NCBI GenBank assembly: GCA_003671025.1
Contig: QWPW01000025.1
Span: 1-50,369, forward strand
Length of the DNA stretch: 50,369 nt
Reading direction: 5' to 3'
Source: Planctomycetota bacterium
GTDB lineage: Bacteria; Planctomycetota; Phycisphaerae; Phycisphaerales; SM1A02
Shown here: one piece after another, positions 1-6,083 of the stretch
Numbering within the stretch: the first letter of the stretch is position 1
How the letters are laid out: every line of letters starts with the position of its first letter
Notes under the pieces: generated by a model
Told to the model about the DNA's origin: nothing
Database searches by the model: none
Seen by the model: the letters and a program-made list of their open reading frames with translations, nothing else
Program-made: the position numbers and the translations under genes

Positions 1-913
1 GGACGTGCGGCGGAGCAATGGTGACCTCGAGTTTGTCGGCGCCGTTCTCGACCGAGACCTTCGCCTCTTCAGTTCGATTGACTAAGAGTCGCGGCGCCGA
101 GAGCATGGTCGCCTGCTTGCGTTCGACCAGCGCGTTCATCTCGAGTGCATCAGCAAACGCCGTGCGCACAGTCGCCTCATCGGTCGCAGGATCAATCACC
201 ATCACGCGCAACGTCCACAACACAGTTGCAGTGGGTAGCGCTTTCTTCAGTTCCGTCACGGAGTCTTGAATATGTTTGTGGATCGCTGGAGTCGTCGAGA
301 TTTGTGCGACTGTGCCGACCCATTCCAAGCGCCCGATGTCGCCGCCGTTTTCAACCCATGTTTCGGGCTCGATGGTCTCGAGCAGGTAATTCTCGAGGCG
401 CGTCAACTCGTCTGCTGAATCGTCCGCTGGATCATTCATCGCGGGCAATCGCGCAATGATTCCAGTGAAGTCGTATTGCGCCGTTGCCCGCAGCGTGAGC
501 ATTCCGGAGTGGTCAGTGACGACCACGATGCCCGAAGCGACATCGAGTTGATAGAGCTCGTACGCGGGAGAAATCGCACGCAGCACCGCATGCAGTGCCG
601 CGCGCGGAGTCGCGGGTTCGCAGGTGACGCGCAGCCACTCCCATCCACCCGCATCGCCGAGCGCGCGACGATCAATCTCAATGGGAACTTTCGTGGCGCG
701 TCGCAGCTCTTCGACAATTTCCTTTGCGGGGCGATCGACATACGAAGGCACGGTGGCGAACGGTTCATCGAGTCGACGCAAGAGTTTGATGTCCGCTTGC
801 AACGCTGCATCAATCAAGGGCATTGCCGCAGGATCGATCGGCGGGAGCGCGGGTGGCGCGATGATGTTCACCGCAGCGAGTGCAGTGGTCAGTGTCAGCG
901 TCGAAAGCCACAT
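1..913 (-). CDS. Secreted protein, secretin-like N-terminal region (partial, runs off left edge)
   Basis: The minus strand is open from an ATG at 913 to the window edge (304 codons, no stop), preceded by AAGGAT about 7 bases upstream. Residues 1-20 are a hydrophobic export signal (MWLSTLTLTTALAAV). About residues 50-130 (YVDRPAKEIVEELRRAT to VVVTDHSG) have the rhythm of the short STN/secretin N domains, where a small beta-alpha fold precedes a ring-forming region. Near the cut end, MLSAPRLLVN followed by EEAKVSVENG recalls the secretin pattern of a 'SAPRI..L..neeA.i.vG' strand pair. The gene follows a hypothetical gene by about 30 bases and may share its transcript. The assignment to a type II/IV pilus secretin is inference; many planctomycete proteins carry this fold without a full secretin domain. 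The C-terminus lies outside the window. Confidence 0.7.
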   Translation of the reverse strand, partial: MWLSTLTLTTALAAVNIIAPPALPPIDPAAMPLIDAALQADIKLLRRLDEPFATVPSYVDRPAKEIVEELRRATKVPIEIDRRALGDAGGWEWLRVTCEPATPRAALHAVLRAISPAYELYQLDVASGIVVVTDHSGMLTLRATAQYDFTGIIARLPAMNDPADDSADELTRLENYLLETIEPETWVENGGDIGRLEWVGTVAQISTTPAIHKHIQDSVTELKKALPTATVLWTLRVMVIDPATDEATVRTAFADALEMNALVERKQATMLSAPRLLVNRTEEAKVSVENGADKLEVTIAPPHV

Positions 914-943
914 GAAAAATCCTTGTGCCACAAAATGGCTGTT

Positions 944-1705
944 TTACCCGCGGGATTGCAGAGTTTCATGAATCGGCATCACCAAGCACGGAAGCACGCG
1001 TTGCTCGGCGAGGAATTCCGCGTGAGCGACCAGCGATGAAAACTCGCTCTTGAGTTCATCGAGCGAACCGAGCGGTCCAAACTTGCGCACGGTCAAGAAC
1101 ACCGAGATGGGATCGCCGCCACGATCGCCCGCCACGGGTAGGCGCGGTTTGGTGCGCACTTCAAACACCACCTGCATTTGTCCCTCTTCGCCCAACGAAA
1201 GTGCCAGCGATGGTTGCGCATCGATCACCCGTTCGACGCCGCCATCCATCGAGATGCCATCGGCCAATCCCGCCAGGGGCGAGTTCGCGAGCAGGGCATC
1301 AAACACAATTGAATCGTTGTCGTGTTCCGTCTCGAAGTCGAATCCAAACACCACTTCAAGCAGATCGATGTCCAGCGGCGAGATGGAAAGAAAGTACGGC
1401 GCAACTTCCAACAACGCTTGATGAAAGTTGTAGCAATCGGCGAGTGAACTAGGATTCACGTGTCCCGCGCGAATCGATGTTTGCCGCAACGCCACCCATT
1501 GCCACTCGCGTTGCGACGAATCGCTTTCGAGCGCAAGTTCGCCTTCGTAGCGCTGAAACTTGGACAGTCGCGGGAACGCTCTGCGCACGCGATCGAAAAG
1601 ATCGAGCACCGTTTCACGGCGCTCGGGAAGATCGAGCTTAAGCCCGAGTCTCATGTTCACATAGAAGTCGCTGCAAAACGCGGAGAAGACAGACATGGCC
1701 TGCAT
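944..1705 (-). CDS. Conserved-looking hypothetical protein
   Basis: A 253-residue soluble protein that I do not recognise. The frame stays open upstream to a GTG at 1732, but the ATG at 1705 (or 1696, MSVFSAF) is more plausible because the extra residues look non-coding; no Shine-Dalgarno decides it. There is no signal peptide or membrane segment. The composition is acidic and globular, with a basic helix near the start (LPERRETVLDLFDRVRRAFP) and a motif DIDLLEVVFGFDFE in the middle. The strand pattern of the last 90 residues (QPSLALSLGEEGQMQVVFEV) suggests a beta sheet. Members of the sporadic TIGR04255 family have this size and style, but I cannot confirm that. It lies between a HAD phosphatase gene and a secretin-like gene, all read leftward. 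Confidence 0.75.
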   Translation of the reverse strand: MQAMSVFSAFCSDFYVNMRLGLKLDLPERRETVLDLFDRVRRAFPRLSKFQRYEGELALESDSSQREWQWVALRQTSIRAGHVNPSSLADCYNFHQALLEVAPYFLSISPLDIDLLEVVFGFDFETEHDNDSIVFDALLANSPLAGLADGISMDGGVERVIDAQPSLALSLGEEGQMQVVFEVRTKPRLPVAGDRGGDPISVFLTVRKFGPLGSLDELKSEFSSLVAHAEFLAEQRVLPCLVMPIHETLQSRG

Positions 1706-1751
1706 TGTGCCGCAAGCCGCGCGAGGTTGCACGATTCATGTTTGATCGATG

Positions 1752-2489
1752 TCAGAGGTGTCGCGTCTCACCTGCGACGACGACAGTCGACTCGAGCTCC
1801 ACGCCGAGAATCCAACGGAGAAGCACCGTGGTGTCGCTGAGGTCGCTCACGGCGAGATCCGCGCCCGCACTCATCAGTTGTTCAACCGAATACGGCCCAG
1901 TCGCGACGCCGATGGCGCGACAACCATGCGCGGTGGCGCAGTCGATGTCCAGCGGCGTGTCGCCGATGATGGTCACAAATGCGGGATCAAACGCGCGGCC
2001 GTGGTGTGCGTGCGCGCGCTCGATTGCCACCGGCGTGAGATGTCGTCGTGAGGCGCCGTCGCAGCCAAACGCGCCGAAGGGAAAGCGATCACAGTCGAAT
2101 CCTGCCGCGCGCAATTTGATCATCGCGGTCTCTGGGTAGTTTCCCGTGAGCAATCCCGTAGCCACGTCGCGTTGGTGCAGCGCATGGGCTAACTCCGCCG
2201 CGCCACTCATGCGGCGCACCCGTTGTGGCGTGAGCGATCGATCAAGTTCATCGCGATATGTCGCGCGAAACTGCGCATGCGCTTCGTCGTGCGCGGGCAG
2301 GCCGTGCTCGGTCATCATCTTCGCGAAGAGCAACGCATCGAGCGCGCCCGCAATCTCAAGTCCTCCGAAAGAAAAGCCGCGATCGCCATGAAGCGTGGTG
2401 AAGGCGTGCAGCATGGCGGCCACTCCCGCGCCTTCCGAGCGAAGCATCGTGCCATCAATATCAAAGAGAACGAGGTGTCGTGTGGGCAT
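1752..2489 (-). CDS. HAD-superfamily phosphatase (phosphoglycolate phosphatase-like)
   Basis: This 245-residue protein has the full haloacid dehalogenase set. Motif I is DIDGT (nucleophile Asp10, acid/base Asp12), followed by an alpha-helical C1-type cap (about residues 20-90). Motif II is LLTGN (Thr/Ser), motif III is the Lys of MIKLRAAG, and motif IV is IIGDTPLDI, where the acidic pair binds Mg2+. Such enzymes hydrolyse small phosphate esters such as 2-phosphoglycolate or sugar phosphates; the substrate cannot be read from the sequence. The ATG lies about 40 bases after the sucC stop, so the two are probably cotranscribed. Cytoplasmic, with no signal peptide. Confidence 0.9.
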   Translation of the reverse strand: MPTRHLVLFDIDGTMLRSEGAGVAAMLHAFTTLHGDRGFSFGGLEIAGALDALLFAKMMTEHGLPAHDEAHAQFRATYRDELDRSLTPQRVRRMSGAAELAHALHQRDVATGLLTGNYPETAMIKLRAAGFDCDRFPFGAFGCDGASRRHLTPVAIERAHAHHGRAFDPAFVTIIGDTPLDIDCATAHGCRAIGVATGPYSVEQLMSAGADLAVSDLSDTTVLLRWILGVELESTVVVAGETRHL

Positions 2490-2528
2490 GCAATTCTCAC
2501 GCGGCGTTCATGCGTTTTCACCGTGTCA

Positions 2529-3767
2529 TTATCGCGTGGTCACGGCATGTGTCGCGCCGCCCGCATTGACTGCCGCAACTGCCGCGACAATCCGCTTCGC
2601 TGCATCGGTGAGATCTGTCGCGGTTTGCATCGCAGGAATCTCGCGCTGCGCCTCGGCGAGAATTTGCCGCGCCGCAGCGACGTTCGTTCCCTCAAGACGC
2701 ACCACCAATGGAACCTTGAATCCCACGGTCTTCGCGCTCGACACAATCGCACGCGCAATCTTGTCGCACTGCATGATGCCGCCGAAGATGTTGACCAAGA
2801 TTCCTTGCACACTCGGATCGCCGAGGATGATGCGGAACGCTTCGGTCACCGCTTCCTCGCTCGCGCTGCCACCGACATCGAGGAAGTTCGCGGGCTCGCC
2901 GCCATGCAACTTGACGATGTCCATCGTCGACATGGCCAATCCTGCGCCGTTAACCAGGCAACCAATGTTGCCCTCTAGCGCGACATAGGAAAGCCCAAAC
3001 TCGTTGGCGCGAATCTCTGCGGGGTTCTCTTCCGCAGGATCAAACAGAGTGGCAATCTCGGGATGACGAAAGAGTGCGTTGTCATCAAACTGAAACTTGG
3101 CATCAAGTGCGAGCACGCGGCCATCGGGATTTTTCGCGTCAGGCGGCGTGACCACCAGCGGATTGATCTCGACGAGGCTCGCATCTTTTTCACGGAAGAC
3201 TTTGGCGATCTTCATCATGATGTCGACCGCTTGTCCCACTTGTTTGCCCGTGAATCCCAGTTGAAACGCAACTTCTCGCGCCTGAAACGCCTGCAACCCC
3301 AACATCGGATGCGTGGGCACTTTGAGAATCGCCGCCGGATTGTTTTCCGCGACCACTTCAATCTCGACGCCACCCTCGGCACTTGCGATGAGCGTGGAGG
3401 TTCCGCGCGCACGATCGATAGTGATCGCGAGGTAGTACTCCTTCACGATCTGCTCCGCCGCCGCGATGAGCAACTTGCGCACGACGAGTCCTTCCGGCCC
3501 TGACTGGTAGGACACCATCTTGTTCGTGAGCATGAACGTCGCCGCGGATTCGGCATCTTTCAAGTTGGAAACCAACTTGACGAAGCCCGCCTTGCCTCGA
3601 CCTCCCGCATGCACTTGCGCCTTGATGACGACCTCGGCAATGCCCGCGTCAAACAACTTCTTCGCCTGTGCAACAGCCGTCGCAATGTCCTCGGCAACAG
3701 CAAACGCGGGAACGGCGACGCCCGCATCAGCAAGCAACTGACGGGCCTGATACTCGTGGATCTTCAT
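2529..3767 (-). CDS. sucC: Succinyl-CoA ligase (ADP-forming) subunit beta
   Basis: The 412-residue protein starts MKIHEYQARQLLADAGV, the classic SucC N-terminus. The ATP-grasp region includes VIKAQVHAGGRGKAGFVKL (about residues 46-66) and the metal-binding EINPLVV. The C-terminal CoA-ligase half carries the glycine-rich NGAGLAMSTMD, FLDVGGSAS and VNIFGGIMQCD segments and VVRLEGTNV. SucC pairs with SucD to convert succinyl-CoA, ADP and phosphate into succinate, CoA and ATP in the TCA cycle. It is somewhat longer than the roughly 388-residue E. coli protein. SucD, which normally follows directly, is absent: downstream lies a HAD phosphatase and upstream a repeat/transposase island. Confidence 0.97.
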   Translation of the reverse strand: MKIHEYQARQLLADAGVAVPAFAVAEDIATAVAQAKKLFDAGIAEVVIKAQVHAGGRGKAGFVKLVSNLKDAESAATFMLTNKMVSYQSGPEGLVVRKLLIAAAEQIVKEYYLAITIDRARGTSTLIASAEGGVEIEVVAENNPAAILKVPTHPMLGLQAFQAREVAFQLGFTGKQVGQAVDIMMKIAKVFREKDASLVEINPLVVTPPDAKNPDGRVLALDAKFQFDDNALFRHPEIATLFDPAEENPAEIRANEFGLSYVALEGNIGCLVNGAGLAMSTMDIVKLHGGEPANFLDVGGSASEEAVTEAFRIILGDPSVQGILVNIFGGIMQCDKIARAIVSSAKTVGFKVPLVVRLEGTNVAAARQILAEAQREIPAMQTATDLTDAAKRIVAAVAAVNAGGATHAVTTR

Positions 3768-3871
3768 AGGGGCGAGGAGGATATCACGGTCGCTTCAATC
3801 GTTGTGGCAGGTGAGCGCCGACACGAATCGTTCGCGGCGCGCCAATGTCCAAGGGACGAGCGTTGTGGACA

Positions 3872-4029
3872 GCGTCGTGGACAGGCACAAAATTCACGGA
3901 CGAGCGTCGTGAGCGTCGTGGACAGGCACAATTTTCACTGATGAGCATCGAGGACAGGATCATTTTCACTGAGTCGATCGCGGCCAGGCACAAATTCTGC
4001 GCGAGTCGATCGCGGCCAGGCACAAATTC
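3872..4029 (+). repeat. Direct-repeat array, GG(A/C)CAGGCACAAWTTC family (left of transposase)
   Basis: Five units of about 26 bp start at 3872, 3913, 3945, 3971 and 4003. The core is GGACAGGCACAA or GGCCAGGCACAA followed by AWTTC; the unit at 3945 is degenerate (GGACAGGATCATTTTC). The last two units share a 27-bp near-identity starting GAGTCGATCGCGGCC. The array fills most of the 320-bp gap between sucC (divergent) and the transposase start. The same core occurs in opposite orientation beyond the transposase (5491-5624) and again at 50067-50207. Unit spacing is irregular, so this is not a CRISPR. Confidence 0.85.
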
Positions 4030-4088
4030 CGCGCTGCAAAACTGTGGTGAATTTCAGAACCGCTCAAAACCACATGTAACTTCATCAC

Positions 4089-5255
4089 ATGGCACAGCGA
4101 CGATCGCACATCGTGGATGCATTCATCTCAGGCGTGTATCACTGCACTTCGCGTTGCGTGCGCAAGGAGTCGCTTCTCCGCGATCCCCTGCGCCGCGCGT
4201 GGATTATTGCTCGCCTCGAGTTTCTCGCGCACTTCGCCGCGATTGACGTTGTCTCGTTTTGCGCGATGTCGAACCATCTTCACCTCCTGCTCGTCACTCA
4301 TCCCGAACTCGTGGCGACGTGGTCAGACTATGAGGTCGCGCGGCGCAAAGTCATACTCCTTGCATGTCTTCGCATGCATTCGAAGTCATTAGATTGCGAC
4401 GAAGAGACTGCGCTCGAGCGTGAAATTGCCATGATGCTCAGCATCCCCGCGCGCATTCGTGCCGCGCGGCGTGATCTCTCGAGTCTGAGTTTCTTCCACA
4501 AACTTCTCAAGGAACCATGCGCGAAAATGTGGAATCGCGAAGACAACGTCACCGGCCACTTTTGGGAGGGTCGATTCAAGTCTCGCAAGGTTCTCGATTG
4601 GCCTTCACTTGAAAGGGTCGCCGCGTACATCGAACTGAACGAAGTGCACGCCCGCGTTGCGACCTCAATTCCGACGAGCTTGTGGAGCTCTGGGCAACTC
4701 CAATGGGAGCGATTGAGCGATGGGCTGCCGGACGTATGCGCGGACAGCGCGGTGGCGAATGCAAGTGTAGATGCGTCCCAGCGCGTGCTTGAACTTCGGT
4801 GGGAGCCGGTGTTTCCTTGTCAATCCGCGGAGGGCGAAGGATTGGTTGCGCACGCGCGGCCGCCCATGTTTCCCACCGAGTGCGCCAACCGAGCGCCGAG
4901 TTTGCTCCGCCACATTCATCGCGTGGATCAGGCTGGTCGTCGTCGTCGACCAGACAAGGCTGGTTGGATTTCGAAGTCACAGCCCGACGCGGTGAGTGAA
5001 GCGATCGCGCGCGTGCTTCCGAGGCTGTTACGCGGGAGTCGTGCGGTCAAACTTGCTGCGCGATCGATTGCGAGTTGGTGGAGAGAGATGCGTCGGGCAA
5101 TCGATTCGCAACTCGATCCGATCCCGTTTGACCAATGCGCGTTGAGCATGCTGGATGCCGCGCGAGGGAGTTGCTACGGGAGCAAAGAAGCCGTCGCGCG
5201 CGAAGCACTTCGACGCGGGCAACGCCGAATGGTGGCGGTGTGGAGCGGCGTGTAG
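4089..5255 (+). CDS. REP-associated tyrosine (Y1, HUH) transposase, RAYT family
   Basis: A 388-residue protein of the Y1_Tnp/IS200-like superfamily. The N-terminal GVYHCTSRCV matches the conserved 'yHvtsRg' strand. The metal-binding HUH motif is SNHLHLLL (His63, His65), and the catalytic tyrosine is probably Tyr180 in AAYIELNEVHARV, which matches the family's 'rYIelNPvra'. GHFWEGRFKS (about 157-166) is another family hallmark. Members are single-copy, chromosomally domesticated nucleases that cut and rejoin single-stranded REP-like hairpins. The C-terminal extension (190-388) is basic and poorly conserved. No Shine-Dalgarno is evident before the ATG. Repeat arrays lie on both sides in inverted orientation. 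The frame remains open for 56 codons beyond the TAG at 5253-5255. Confidence 0.93.
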   Translation: MAQRRSHIVDAFISGVYHCTSRCVRKESLLRDPLRRAWIIARLEFLAHFAAIDVVSFCAMSNHLHLLLVTHPELVATWSDYEVARRKVILLACLRMHSKSLDCDEETALEREIAMMLSIPARIRAARRDLSSLSFFHKLLKEPCAKMWNREDNVTGHFWEGRFKSRKVLDWPSLERVAAYIELNEVHARVATSIPTSLWSSGQLQWERLSDGLPDVCADSAVANASVDASQRVLELRWEPVFPCQSAEGEGLVAHARPPMFPTECANRAPSLLRHIHRVDQAGRRRRPDKAGWISKSQPDAVSEAIARVLPRLLRGSRAVKLAARSIASWWREMRRAIDSQLDPIPFDQCALSMLDAARGSCYGSKEAVAREALRRGQRRMVAVWSGV

Positions 5256-5327
5256 CAGCGCGGACTGCCTGAAACATCTGAAAACGGTTGGCGACGACGC
5301 GGAGCTTGTGCTCTCGCGTGTTTTCAA

Positions 5328-5501
5328 TTGGTGAGGTGTGGAAAACGGGCGCGTGATGCGGCTCCGATTTGCGTGGATGAGGTGCTAGAAGCGGACCGGT
5401 TTGTCGAAGCACGCTGGTGCGGATGAGTTTTGTGGATGATTCGTGCGCGAATTGCGTAGTCGCGGCGCGTTGGCGGTCGGTTTCGAACAATGTGCCTGGC
5501 C
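5328..5501 (+). repeat. 173-bp dispersed repeat block, copy 1
   Basis: This segment aligns without gaps to the reverse complement of 50197-50369, at about 77% identity by hand count. The identical runs include GATGAGTTTTGTGGATGATT-like sequence and the shared end CAATGTGCCTGGCC. It begins about 70 bp after the transposase stop and runs directly into the GTGCCTGG repeat array. In frame 0 relative to the transposase both copies encode RDAAxxCVDExLEAxRxVE and stop at the same TGA position, with several synonymous differences. It is probably part of the transposase-linked element. Confidence 0.8.
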
Positions 5502-5624
5502 CACGTCCCTCCTACGTGCCTGGCCCAAGTCCCTTCGACCAATGTGCCTGGCCCGAGTCCCGCCCGAGTCCCTTGGCCCGAGTCCCTATGTGCCTGACTC
5601 GAGTCCCTTCGATCAAAGTGCCTG
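5491..5624 (-). repeat. Repeat array, CAGGCACA family in inverted orientation (right of transposase)
   Basis: Five copies of (T)GTGCCTG, four of them followed by GCCC or A/T-CTC, begin at 5491, 5516, 5543, 5589 and 5618. They are separated by variations of CGAGTCCCTT. On the minus strand the core reads GGGCCAGGCACA, which matches the left-hand array at 3872-4029. Together the two arrays bound the transposase as an imperfect inverted repeat. Confidence 0.85.
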
Positions 5625-5692
5625 TCTTAGATCCTGTCAAGCAGCAGACCGTGCCGAGCTTCGCAGCCAATCAAACATGACGCACGATTCGA

Positions 5693-5790
5693 ACTTCGAT
5701 CCCGCAGGGTCGAAGTCCGCAATCCAGCACACGCAACGTGCAACGCTGCGGATGCCTTTCATGCTGCTGCAAGGCGCATGAAAGGCATCC
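5693..5790. repeat. Two consecutive palindromes between repeat array and tRNA
   Basis: Hairpin A: ACTTCGA (5693-5699) pairs with TCGAAGT (5710-5716); an inner CCC/GGG closes a GCA loop with one bulged T. Hairpin B: GGATGCCTTTCATGC (5750-5764) pairs perfectly with 5776-5790, a 15-bp stem with an 11-base loop. Neither is followed by a T-run on either strand, so they do not look like intrinsic terminators. They may be REP-like targets of the neighbouring transposase or RNA structures downstream of the tRNA. Confidence 0.7.
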
Positions 5791-5796
5791 TGTATG

Positions 5797-5840
5797 CAAA
5801 AACCTCGACATGCCCTGCGCAGCAGGGCATGTCGAGGTTC
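5797..5840 (-). terminator. Intrinsic terminator of tRNA-Ser
   Basis: A perfect 18-bp stem AACCTCGACATGCCCTGC (5801-5818) pairs with 5822-5839 around a GCA loop. Read on the minus strand, the stem is followed by a run of five T (5798-5802). It begins about 5 bases after the tRNA 3' end, in the expected place for a terminator of the minus-strand tRNA transcript. Confidence 0.85.
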
Positions 5841-5844
5841 GCAG

Positions 5845-5935
5845 CGGACAGGGAGGGATTCGAACCCTCGGTACAGGGGATTCCCCATACAACGGTTTAG
5901 CAAACCGTCCCCTTCGGCCACTCGGGCACCTGTCC
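5845..5935 (-). tRNA. tRNA-Ser (anticodon GCU)
   Basis: The 91-base minus-strand sequence folds as a class II tRNA. The acceptor stem is GGACAGG/CCTGTCC with discriminator G (5845). The D arm holds GCCCGAGTGGCCGAAGG-type sequence. The anticodon arm ACGGT-TTGCTAA-ACCGT has anticodon GCT, reading serine AGC/AGU codons. There is a long variable arm (GGGGAATCCCC) and a T arm GAGGG-TTCGAAT-CCCTC. CCA is not encoded. The gene is divergent from the dinG-like gene; its promoter must lie in 5936-6083. Confidence 0.98.
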
Positions 5936-6001
5936 TATGGGGGACGGAGACTATACACGACTGCGCGTCTGCTTGGAGTGGTCCATCGATTGGTCGAGTG
6001 C

Positions 6002-6057
6002 ACTTGTGTGCCTGTCCGCGAAGCCGCCAACTTGTGTGCATGTCCGCGAAGCCGCCA
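6002..6057 (+). repeat. 28-bp tandem duplication
   Basis: Two adjacent 28-bp units (6002-6029 and 6030-6057) start ACTTGTGTGC and end GCGAAGCCGCCA; they differ at one base (C6012 versus A6040). The first contains TGTGCCTGTCC, the inverted CAGGCACA core. It lies between the tRNA and the conserved start of the helicase, inside a possible N-terminal extension of that gene. Confidence 0.85.
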
Positions 6058-6083
6058 CATGCAGCCGTTACTCTCTGCGCACC

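Noticed and set aside
3872-4029. Repeat array considered as CRISPR
   Set aside because: Unit spacing is irregular (41, 32, 26, 32 bp), spacers are short and similar, and no cas genes are near.
5750-5790. Palindrome as terminator for the transposase
   Set aside because: No T-run on either strand; the tRNA terminator at 5797-5840 is the one that fits.
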